Source of the DNA: Streptomyces decoyicus
GTDB lineage: Bacteria; Actinomycetota; Actinomycetes; Streptomycetales; Streptomycetaceae
Assembly (NCBI RefSeq): GCF_019880305.1
Contig: NZ_CP082301.1
Coordinates: 5,704,001-5,768,000 of the forward strand
Length of the DNA stretch: 64,000 nt
Direction of reading: 5' to 3'
Shown piece after piece: positions 1 to 6,688 of this stretch. Position numbers and translations under genes: made by a program. The notes under the pieces were generated by a model. That model was not told the origin of the DNA. It saw nothing but the letters and a program-made list of their open reading frames with translations, and made no database searches. The first letter of the stretch is position 1. Each line of letters opens with the position of its first letter.

Positions 1-1
1 G

Positions 2-1009
2 GGTGACCACGTCACCGGCGCGGTCCGCCAGCCCAAGGACGGCGAGCGCCGCGAGAAGTTCAACGCGCTGGTCCGGCTCGACACCGTCAACAGCGTGGCG
101 CCCGAACAGGGCCGCGGACGGCCCGAGTTCGGGAAGCTGACGCCCCTTTACCCGCAGGAGCGACTGCGCCTGGAGGGTGAGTCGGGCGGCCTGACGACCC
201 GGATCATCGACCTGGTCACGCCGATCGGCAAGGGCCAGCGTGGTCTGATCGTGGCCCCGCCGAAGACCGGCAAGACCATGATCATGCAGGCGGTCGCCAA
301 CTCGATCACCCGCAACAACCCCGAGTGCCACCTGATGGTCGTCCTGGTCGACGAGCGTCCGGAAGAGGTCACCGACATGCAGCGGTCGGTCAAGGGCGAG
401 GTCATCTCCTCGACCTTCGACCGCCCGGCCGAGGACCACACCACCGTCGCCGAGCTGGCCATCGAGCGCGCCAAGCGCCTCGTCGAGCTGGGTCACGACG
501 TGGTCGTCCTGCTGGACTCGATCACCCGTCTGGGACGTGCGTACAACCTCGCCGCCCCGGCCTCCGGCCGCATCCTGTCCGGTGGTGTCGACTCGACCGC
601 GCTCTACCCGCCGAAGCGCTTCTTCGGTGCGGCGCGCAACATCGAGGACGGCGGTTCGCTGACCATCCTGGCCACCGCGCTGGTCGAGACCGGCTCGCGG
701 ATGGACGAGGTGATCTTCGAGGAGTTCAAGGGCACCGGCAACCTGGAGCTCAAGCTCGACCGCAAGCTCTCGGACAAGCGCATCTTCCCGGCGGTGGACG
801 TCGACGCGTCCAGCACCCGTAAGGAAGAGATCCTGATGGGCAGCGACGAGCTCGCGGTCGTCTGGAAGCTGCGCCGGGTGCTGCACGCCCTGGACCAGCA
901 GCAGGCCATCGAGCTGCTGCTGGACAAGATGAAGCAGACGAAGTCCAACGCGGAGTTCCTGCTCCAGATCCAGAAGACGACGCCGACCGCGGGCAACGGC
1001 AACGACTGA
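2..1009 (+). CDS. rho: Transcription termination factor Rho, C-terminal part (5' end outside window)
   Basis: Hexameric RNA-dependent ATPase that ends transcription at Rho sites. The frame is open from base 2 and covers the end of the RNA-binding region and the whole RecA-like ATPase core: a Walker A segment APPKTGKT (about 230-270), the VDERPEEVTDM block, and the SITRLGRAYN and SGGVDS loops. The C-terminus ends normally in NGND. The start and the usually long actinobacterial N-terminal insertion lie upstream of the window. A strong hairpin follows the stop. Identity rests on family motifs and is very secure. Confidence 0.97.
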   Translation, partial: GDHVTGAVRQPKDGERREKFNALVRLDTVNSVAPEQGRGRPEFGKLTPLYPQERLRLEGESGGLTTRIIDLVTPIGKGQRGLIVAPPKTGKTMIMQAVANSITRNNPECHLMVVLVDERPEEVTDMQRSVKGEVISSTFDRPAEDHTTVAELAIERAKRLVELGHDVVVLLDSITRLGRAYNLAAPASGRILSGGVDSTALYPPKRFFGAARNIEDGGSLTILATALVETGSRMDEVIFEEFKGTGNLELKLDRKLSDKRIFPAVDVDASSTRKEEILMGSDELAVVWKLRRVLHALDQQQAIELLLDKMKQTKSNAEFLLQIQKTTPTAGNGND

Positions 1010-1039
1010 CGCCCGTCGGGCGCGTCCTGGCGCCGTACC

Positions 1040-1079
1040 GCAAAGCCCCCCTCGCCGCTGTAGGTGAGGGGGGCTTTGC
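1040..1079 (+). terminator. Intrinsic-type terminator after rho
   Basis: A perfect 14-bp stem (1040-1053 with 1066-1079, GCAAAGCCCCCCTC arm) closes a 12-nt loop, 30 bases after the rho stop. The A and T runs inside the arms leave a short T tract on either strand. Confidence 0.85.
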
Positions 1080-1416
1080 GCTGCGTTGCCGGGTGCGGGC
1101 GGGGCCCCCCGGGCGGCGCCGTGTGAGCCGGACCGCGCTCCGCGGGCCGTACACACGGCGCGCTTGAGACGTTCCGCACAGATCCGTGCAACCCACATGG
1201 TTCCAGCCATGCCGGGAAAAGGGCTGAAAGCCCAGGTGGAGAGGACGAAGGTCCCGAGCCGGTGGGCCGGGCCGCCGCAGATTTCTAAGAAATCGCTCAT
1301 GACTCGCTGTGCAACCCTTCCCGTCGACCTCCCGTCTGACAAGGAGCAATGGGCCGTGGCAGCGCACAGCACGGCGGCGGCGAGGGGCAGCCGAGCGAAC
1401 GAGGACTGAGGAGCAG
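1080..1416. other. Gene-free leader between the rho terminator and the LCP gene
   Basis: I see no convincing gene here: the short open frames lack ribosome sites and have poor third-position bias. The stretch must hold the promoter of the LCP gene. The only striking element is the AT-rich palindrome at 1280-1294. The LCP frame stays open upstream to 1309, but the ATG at 1417 has the good ribosome site, so I treat 1309-1416 as leader. Confidence 0.5.
1280..1294. promoter_or_regulatory. Perfect 15-bp palindrome, candidate operator
   Basis: GATTTCT-A-AGAAATC is a perfect inverted repeat in an otherwise very GC-rich leader, about 120 bases upstream of the LCP start. Such an AT-rich island suggests a protein-binding site or part of a promoter. 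No regulator can be named from the sequence. Confidence 0.4.
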
Positions 1417-2544
1417 ATGGCGGACAGCAACGGGACCGCGAAGACGGCCGAAAGCCGTGCCCGCGGCATACGTGCCACGGGCCGCCGGCGCAAGGGCCCG
1501 ACCCGACGCCGCCGAGCGCTGACCATCACCCTGTGCACGCTGACCAGCGTCGTACTGCTGGGTGGGGCCGGACTCGGCTACGTCTACTTCAAGCTCAACG
1601 GCAATCTGAAGGGCGTCGACATCAACGCCGCCCTGGGACCGGACCGGCCGAAGAACGTCGACGACGGCTCGATGAACATCCTTGTGATGGGGTCCGACTC
1701 CCGCGCCGGCAAGAACGGCGAGTACGGCAAGGACGAGGGCGGCGCGCGCTCCGACACGGCGATGATCGTCCACGTGTACAAGGGCCACAAGAAGGCCAGC
1801 GTGGTCAGCGTCCCCCGGGACACCATGATCAAGCGCCCCGACTGCACCACCAAGGACGGCAAGAACGCCCCCGGCGCGCAGCGGGCGATGTTCAACACGG
1901 CGTTCGAGGTCGGCGGGCCGGTCTGCGCGGTCAAGACCGTCGAGTCGATCAGCGATGTCCATATGGACCACTTCGTCGAGGTCGACTTCACCGGTTTCAA
2001 GAAGCTCATCGACGCGCTGGGCGGGGTGGGCCTCACCACCAGCAAGCCGATCGACGACGACCACAGCCATCTGCATCTGCAGCCCGGCAAGCACACCCTC
2101 AGCGGCGAGCAGTCGCTCGGCCTCGTACGGACCCGGCACGGCGTGCCCGGCGGCGACGGCAGCGACCTGGGCCGCATCCAGCTGCAGCAGGCGTTCATCA
2201 AGGCCCTGATGAACCAGGTCAAGGACGTCGGGGTGCTCACCAACCCCACCAAGCTCTACGACATCGCCGATACGGCCACCAAGGCCATCACCACCGACAC
2301 CGAACTCAACTCGGTCAGCGAACTGACCGGCCTGGCCAAGACTCTGGGCAACATCGGGTCGGAGAACATCGACATGATGACGCTGCCGGTGACGTACGAC
2401 CCGGCCAATCCGGACCGTGTGGTGCCGCTGACGAAGAAGAGCGAGCAGGTCTGGGACGCGCTGCGGGTGGACAAGGAGATCCCCAAGTCCGCGATCAAGG
2501 GCTCGGCCGGTGACCAGGGCGGCACGGACAAATACGTGAAGTAG
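1417..2544 (+). CDS. LCP (LytR-CpsA-Psr) family cell-wall glycopolymer ligase
   Basis: LCP proteins transfer undecaprenyl-PP-linked glycopolymers (teichoic acid-like polymers, arabinogalactan) to peptidoglycan at the outer membrane face. This protein is 375 aa: a basic cytoplasmic N-terminus (RRRKGPTRRRR), one membrane anchor at about residues 34-57, then the extracellular LCP domain with NILVMGSDSRAG, a Ser-Asp-Thr block, SVPRDT, the LSGEQSLGLVRTRH stretch and DLGRIQLQQAF. The acidic and Arg residues of these motifs bind the pyrophosphate in characterised members. I chose ATG 1417 because GAGGAG sits 4 bases upstream; the frame is open further back to 1309. A WecA/TagO-like enzyme at 8189 could supply lipid-linked precursor, but that link is inferred. 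Confidence 0.9.
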   Translation: MADSNGTAKTAESRARGIRATGRRRKGPTRRRRALTITLCTLTSVVLLGGAGLGYVYFKLNGNLKGVDINAALGPDRPKNVDDGSMNILVMGSDSRAGKNGEYGKDEGGARSDTAMIVHVYKGHKKASVVSVPRDTMIKRPDCTTKDGKNAPGAQRAMFNTAFEVGGPVCAVKTVESISDVHMDHFVEVDFTGFKKLIDALGGVGLTTSKPIDDDHSHLHLQPGKHTLSGEQSLGLVRTRHGVPGGDGSDLGRIQLQQAFIKALMNQVKDVGVLTNPTKLYDIADTATKAITTDTELNSVSELTGLAKTLGNIGSENIDMMTLPVTYDPANPDRVVPLTKKSEQVWDALRVDKEIPKSAIKGSAGDQGGTDKYVK

Positions 2545-2555
2545 CCGGACGGCAG

Positions 2556-2583
2556 GGTTCCGGGGCCCGTCGGCCCCGGAACC
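2556..2583 (+). terminator. Terminator hairpin after the LCP gene
   Basis: A perfect 12-bp stem (GGTTCCGGGGCC with GGCCCCGGAACC) and a 4-nt loop lie 12 bases after the LCP stop. It separates this gene from rpmE, which has its own promoter directly downstream. Confidence 0.8.
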
Positions 2584-2588
2584 GGCCG

Positions 2589-2614
2589 GGAATAGTTGGG
2601 GCCTCACCCCGGTT
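2589..2614 (+). promoter_or_regulatory. Sigma-R-type promoter for rpmE (GGAAT-N18-GTT)
   Basis: GGAAT at 2589-2593 (preceded by G) and GTT at 2612-2614 are separated by exactly 18 bases. This matches the published consensus for the disulfide-stress sigma factor SigR of Streptomyces. From memory, rpmE belongs to the SigR regulon in S. coelicolor, so site and gene agree. The leader to the TTG start would be about 95 bases. Confidence 0.72.
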
Positions 2615-2716
2615 TTGGGAGATACGGCTAGTCCTGGCAGACTGGACCGTCGGCCCCGGTTCACGTGACGCAACCCGCGACACGACCCGGTGCACTCCCG
2701 AACCTAGGAGAACCCC

Positions 2717-2941
2717 TTGAAGCGCGACATCCACCCGGAGTACGTCGAGACCCAGGTCAGCTGCACCTGTGGCGCGTCCTTCACCACCCGTAGCACGGTC
2801 GCCGGCGGAAACATCCGCGCCGACGTCTGCTCCGAGTGCCACCCGTTCTACACCGGCAAGCAGAAGATCATGGACACGGGCGGCCGCGTGGCCCGCTTCG
2901 AGGCCCGCTTCGGCAAGGGCGCTGCCGCCGCCAAGAAGTAG
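2717..2941 (+). CDS. rpmE: 50S ribosomal protein L31, zinc-binding (C+) form
   Basis: L31 is a surface protein of the large subunit that helps bridge it to 30S. The 74-residue product has the bL31 pattern MKRDIHPEY at its start and four cysteines (C16, C18, C38, C41) that bind zinc in C+ type L31. The start is TTG at 2717, with TAGGAG six bases upstream; no ATG fits. It stands alone between two hairpins and behind a SigR-like promoter, which fits a role of the zinc-bearing form in thiol or zinc stress. A cysteine-free L31 paralogue, usual in Streptomyces, is not in this window. Confidence 0.97.
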   Translation: MKRDIHPEYVETQVSCTCGASFTTRSTVAGGNIRADVCSECHPFYTGKQKIMDTGGRVARFEARFGKGAAAAKK

Positions 2942-2952
2942 CGACCCGCAAG

Positions 2953-3001
2953 GCGCCGGTCTCCGGTCGCCCCTGCCCAGGGGTGACCGGACCGGCGTTT
3001 T
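2953..3001 (+). terminator. Terminator after rpmE
   Basis: A long imperfect stem (arms from CGCCGGT and CCGGTC, inner CCCCT/AGGGG, 4-nt loop) ends in a run of four T, twelve bases after the rpmE stop. Confidence 0.85.
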
Positions 3002-3112
3002 GCCGTCCTGGCCCTTGGCTCCCGTTCGGGGGCCGGGGCCCCGCGGCGCAGCCGCAGATGTGCCAGCGCCCCGGTACCCGGGTCACCACAGCAGCCAGTA
3101 GAGGAACCCACG

Positions 3113-4192
3113 ATGTTCGAGGCGGTCGAGGAACTGATCGGCGAGCACGCCGATCTTGAGAAGCGGCTGGCCGACCCCGCGGTCCACGCCGACCAGCGCG
3201 AGGCCATGCGGCTCAACAAGCGCTACGCCGAGCTGACCCCGATCATCGCGACGTACCGCGACTGGAAGCAGACCGGCGAGGACATGGAGACCGCGCGCGA
3301 ACTCGCCGCGGACGACCCGGACTTCGCCGACGAGGTCAAGGAGCTCGACGCCCGGCGCGAGGAGCTGACCGAAAAGCTGCGGCTGCTGCTCGTCCCGCGG
3401 GACCCCAGCGACGACAAGGACGTCATCCTCGAGGTCAAGGCCGGCGAGGGCGGCGAGGAGTCCGCGCTGTTCGCCGGCGACCTGCTGCGGATGTATCTGC
3501 GCTACGCCGAGCGGGCCGGCTGGAAGACCGAGATCCTGGAGGCCAACGAGTCCGACCTCGGTGGCTACAAGGACGTCCAGGTCGCCGTGAAGACCAAGGG
3601 CGGCAACGGTGCCACCGAGCCGGGACAGGGCGTCTGGGCGCGGCTGAAGTACGAAGGCGGAGTGCACCGCGTCCAGCGCGTGCCCGCCACCGAGTCGCAG
3701 GGCCGGATCCACACCTCCGCGGCCGGCGTGCTGGTCACGCCCGAGGCCGAGGAGGTCGAGGTCGAGATCGGCCCCAACGACCTGCGGATCGACGTCTACC
3801 GCTCCTCCGGGCCCGGCGGCCAGTCCGTCAACACGACCGACTCCGCGGTGCGCATCACGCACCTGCCCACCGGCATCGTCGTCTCCTGCCAGAACGAGAA
3901 GAGCCAGCTCCAGAACAAGGAGCAGGCGATGCGCATCCTGCGCTCCCGGCTGCTGGCCGCCGCCCAGGAAGAGGCCGAGCGGGAGGCGTCGGACGCCCGG
4001 CGCAGCCAGGTCCGCACGGTTGACCGCTCCGAGCGCATCCGTACGTACAACTTCCCGGAAAACCGCATCTCGGACCACCGGGTCGGCTTCAAGGCGTACA
4101 ACTTGGACCAGGTGCTCGACGGCGAACTCGACCCGGTCATCCAGGCGTGTGTCGATGCCGACTCGGCCGCCAAGCTCGCCGCCGCCCAGTAA
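3113..4192 (+). CDS. prfA: Peptide chain release factor 1
   Basis: RF1 recognises UAA and UAG in the ribosomal A site and triggers hydrolysis of peptidyl-tRNA. The 359-residue length is normal. The tripeptide anticodon PAT is at 191-193 (inside VQRVPATESQGRIH) and the catalytic GGQ at 235-237, followed by NTTDSAVRITHLPTG. These distinguish RF1 from RF2. ATG 3113 is preceded by GAGGAA. The downstream prmC encodes the methylase of the GGQ glutamine, a conserved pairing. Confidence 0.98.
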   Translation: MFEAVEELIGEHADLEKRLADPAVHADQREAMRLNKRYAELTPIIATYRDWKQTGEDMETARELAADDPDFADEVKELDARREELTEKLRLLLVPRDPSDDKDVILEVKAGEGGEESALFAGDLLRMYLRYAERAGWKTEILEANESDLGGYKDVQVAVKTKGGNGATEPGQGVWARLKYEGGVHRVQRVPATESQGRIHTSAAGVLVTPEAEEVEVEIGPNDLRIDVYRSSGPGGQSVNTTDSAVRITHLPTGIVVSCQNEKSQLQNKEQAMRILRSRLLAAAQEEAEREASDARRSQVRTVDRSERIRTYNFPENRISDHRVGFKAYNLDQVLDGELDPVIQACVDADSAAKLAAAQ

Positions 4193-4306
4193 GCCCGCAC
4201 GACCCGGTACGTACCGGACCGCATTTCCCGGGGACAGCCCCGGACCCCGGCCGATCGACGGCGGACCCGCACCAATGAAGACGCAGCGCACTAGGAGGAA
4301 GGCCCC

Positions 4307-5152
4307 GTGAACCTTCTGCTCGCCGAGGTGGCCCAGGCCACCCAGCGGCTGGCCGACGCCGGTGTGCCCTCGCCGCGCTTCGACGCCGAGGAACTCGCCT
4401 CGTTCGTGCACGGCGTCAAACGGGGTGAGCTGCACCACGTCAAGGACGCGGACTTCGATGCCCGCTACTGGGAGGCCGTCGCCCGCCGCGAGGCGCGTGA
4501 GCCGCTCCAGCACATCACCGGCCGGGCGTTCTTCCGCTACCTCGAACTCGCCGTCGGGCCAGGGGTGTTCGTGCCCCGCCCGGAGACCGAGTCGGTGGTC
4601 GGCTGGGCGATAGACGCCGTACGGGCCATGGACGTCGTCGAGCCGCTGATCGTCGACCTGTGCACCGGCTCGGGGGCCATCGCCCTCGCCCTGGCGCAGG
4701 AGGTGCCCCGCTCGCGGGTGCACGCCGTGGAGCTGTCCGAAGAAGCCCTTGACTACGCCCGCAAGAACGTCGAGGGGTCCCGCGTCGTTCTCCATCACGG
4801 CGACGCGCTGACCGCGCTTCCCGAACTGGACGGGCAGGTCGACCTGGTCGTCTCCAACCCGCCGTACATCCCGCTGACCGAGTGGGAGTACGTCGCACCC
4901 GAGGCACGCGACCACGACCCCGAGCTCGCGCTGTTCTCGGGTCAGGACGGCCTGGACACCATCCGGGGCATCGAGCGGACCGCACACCGCCTGCTGCGCC
5001 CCGGCGGCGTGGTCGTCATCGAGCATGCCGACACCCAGGGCGGGCAGGTGCCGTGGATCTTCACCGAGGAGCGGGGCTGGGCCGATGCGGCCGACCACCC
5101 GGACCTCAACAACAGGCCCCGTTTCGCCACCGCGCGCCGGGCGACGCCATGA
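4307..5152 (+). CDS. prmC: Release factor glutamine N5-methyltransferase
   Basis: SAM-dependent enzyme that methylates the Gln of the GGQ motif in RF1 and RF2 and so increases termination rate. The product is 281 aa. An N-terminal helical substrate-docking region is followed by a Rossmann methyltransferase fold with VDLCTGSGAIALAL (SAM loop) and the family signature NPPY at 184-187, which holds the target amide. The start is GTG 4307, with AGGAGGAAGG just upstream. It follows prfA and its stop overlaps the ATG of a 24-codon ORF (ATGA), so the chain prfA-prmC-Sua5 gene is probably one operon. Confidence 0.96.
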   Translation: MNLLLAEVAQATQRLADAGVPSPRFDAEELASFVHGVKRGELHHVKDADFDARYWEAVARREAREPLQHITGRAFFRYLELAVGPGVFVPRPETESVVGWAIDAVRAMDVVEPLIVDLCTGSGAIALALAQEVPRSRVHAVELSEEALDYARKNVEGSRVVLHHGDALTALPELDGQVDLVVSNPPYIPLTEWEYVAPEARDHDPELALFSGQDGLDTIRGIERTAHRLLRPGGVVVIEHADTQGGQVPWIFTEERGWADAADHPDLNNRPRFATARRATP

Positions 5153-5223
5153 CGCGTCCCGCTTCGGCGCCTGATGCAGCCGATGCATCCGAAGTATTCG
5201 TTTCGCACGAGGAGGTCCCGTAA
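5149..5223 (+). CDS. 24-codon mini-ORF bridging prmC and the Sua5-family gene
   Basis: An ATG at 5149 overlaps the prmC stop (ATGA). The frame reads 24 codons (MTRPASAPDAADASEVF... ending HEEVP) and stops at TAA 5221-5223, whose last A is the first base of the next gene's ATG (TAATG). The ribosome site GAGGAGG of the downstream gene is coded within it. The exact double overlap suggests a translational-coupling peptide rather than chance. There is no clear ribosome site of its own apart from coupling to prmC. I know no family for it; conservation in relatives would decide whether it is a gene. Confidence 0.45.
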   Translation: MTRPASAPDAADASEVFVSHEEVP

Positions 5224-5870
5224 TGGCACGGCGATACGACTGCAGCGACGCGACCGACCGCACCACCGGTCTGCGCGAGGCCGCCTCGGCCGTCCGCCGC
5301 GGTGAGCTGGTCGTGCTGCCGACCGACACCGTCTACGGCATCGGCGCGGACGCCTTCAGCGCCGAGGCCGTCGGCGACCTGCTGGAGGCCAAGGGCCGCG
5401 GCCGCGGTATGCCCTCCCCGGTCCTCGTCGGGTCCCCCAACACCCTGCACGGCCTGGTCACCGACTTCTCCGAGCAGGCCTGGGAGCTGGTCGACGCCTT
5501 CTGGCCCGGTGCGCTCACCCTCGTCGCCAAGCACCAGCCGTCGCTGACCTGGGACCTGGGCGAGACCCGTGGCACGGTCGCGGTGCGGATGCCGCTGCAC
5601 CCCGTCGCGATCGAGCTGCTCACCGACTTCGGCCCCATGGCGGTCTCCAGCGCCAACCTCACCGGCCACCCGTCCCCGCAGGACTGCGACGCCGCACAGG
5701 AAATGCTGGGCGACTCGGTCTCCGTCTACCTCGACGGCGGCCCCACGCCCGCCGCCGTGCCCTCCTCGATCGTCGACGTCACCGGCAAGACCCCGGTGCT
5801 GCTGCGCGAAGGCGCGATCACCGCGGAGGAGCTGCGCAAGGTGGTACCCGAGCTCGAGGTGGCCAATTGA
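5223..5870 (+). CDS. tsaC: L-threonylcarbamoyladenylate synthase (Sua5/YrdC/YwlC family)
   Basis: Makes threonylcarbamoyl-AMP from Thr, bicarbonate and ATP, the first step of t6A37 in ANN-decoding tRNAs. The 215-residue protein is a single YrdC domain. Visible signatures are VLPTDTVYGIGADAF near residue 40, the KGRGRGMPSP nucleotide-binding stretch, GTVAVRMP, and SSANLTGHPS. The extra Sua5 C-terminal domain is absent. ATG 5223 overlaps the upstream mini-ORF stop, with GAGGAGG eight bases upstream. The stop (TGA 5868-5870) shares its A with the start of the next gene, so translation is probably coupled there too. Confidence 0.95.
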   Translation: MARRYDCSDATDRTTGLREAASAVRRGELVVLPTDTVYGIGADAFSAEAVGDLLEAKGRGRGMPSPVLVGSPNTLHGLVTDFSEQAWELVDAFWPGALTLVAKHQPSLTWDLGETRGTVAVRMPLHPVAIELLTDFGPMAVSSANLTGHPSPQDCDAAQEMLGDSVSVYLDGGPTPAAVPSSIVDVTGKTPVLLREGAITAEELRKVVPELEVAN

Positions 5871-6544
5871 TGGCGCCCCTGGGGCGTGGCATAGCGGGAC
5901 CAGGCACCCACCCCCCTGTACCCCCCTCACCCCCTTTTCGGATTCTCCACGTCAGCACCGGCAACGTCTGCCGCTCGCCGATCACCGAGCGGCTGCACCG
6001 CCATGCCCTGGAACTGCGGCTGGGCGATGCCCGCAGCGGCGGGCTGCTCGTGGAGAGCGCCGGCACCTGGGGCCACGAGGGCGCCCCGATGGAGACCCAC
6101 GCCGCGACGGTGCTCACCGACTACGGTGCCGACCCGGCCGGCTTCCTCGGCCGTGAGCTGCTCGACGAGCACGTCATCCGCGCCGACCTGGTGCTCACCG
6201 CCACCCGCGACCACCGCGCCCAGGTCATCTCGATGGGCCACTCCGCGGGGCTGCGCACGTTCACGCTCAAGGAGTTCAACCGGCTGGTGCGGGCCATAGA
6301 CCCCGCCACGCTGCCCGAGCCCGACCCCGACCGGCCGGACGGCGGGCTGGTCGAGCGCGCCCGCGCGCTGGTCGGCGCCGCCGCGGCGCTGCGCGGCTGG
6401 CTGCTGGCGCCCAACCCGGAGTCCGACGAGGTCTACGACCCCTACGGGGCCCCCATCACCTTCTTCCGCTCCATCGGCGACGAGATCAACCAGGCGCTCG
6501 ACCCGGTCGTCACCGCCCTCACAGGGGTCCCGGCGCGAGCCTGA
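5870..6544 (+). CDS. LMW protein-tyrosine-phosphatase-like protein with Ser in place of the catalytic Cys
   Basis: The fold signature is clear: a beta strand followed by HVSTGNVCRSP, matching the family P-loop C-x4-C-R-S-P. However the first Cys, the nucleophile of all active members, is Ser29 here (S29-T-G-N-V-C34-R35). The distal DPYG segment that carries the general acid is kept. The protein is 224 aa, longer than the usual 150-160, with a Pro/Gly-rich N-terminal 22 residues and an Ala-rich insertion. ATG 5870 overlaps the Sua5 stop by one base; an in-frame TTG at 5867 is the only upstream alternative. It may be a pseudo-phosphatase that binds phosphoproteins, or have another chemistry. 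I recall the same Ser in Streptomyces homologues but cannot verify it. Confidence 0.8.
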   Translation: MAPLGRGIAGPGTHPPVPPSPPFRILHVSTGNVCRSPITERLHRHALELRLGDARSGGLLVESAGTWGHEGAPMETHAATVLTDYGADPAGFLGRELLDEHVIRADLVLTATRDHRAQVISMGHSAGLRTFTLKEFNRLVRAIDPATLPEPDPDRPDGGLVERARALVGAAAALRGWLLAPNPESDEVYDPYGAPITFFRSIGDEINQALDPVVTALTGVPARA

Positions 6545-6576
6545 GGCCTGTCTCCCGGAGACCGGGGAGACAGGCC
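6545..6576 (+). terminator. Hairpin after the phosphatase-like gene
   Basis: A perfect 12-bp stem GGCCTGTCTCCC with an 8-nt loop starts immediately after the stop codon. There is no T tract, as is common in Streptomyces. It probably ends the prfA-to-phosphatase-like operon. Confidence 0.75.
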
Positions 6577-6688
6577 CCCTGAGGGCCGCTGTGCGCGGGC
6601 GTGGACCCTGTCGGCCCGCACACCGCGCCCGATCGCCCCGCCGCGCCTACATTGGGACTACGTCCCCGTACGAGGCCCGGAGCAAGCG

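Noticed and set aside
3083..5329. 748-codon minus-strand frame opposite prfA and prmC
   Set aside because: Opposite to two secure genes, no domain, typical high-GC shadow.
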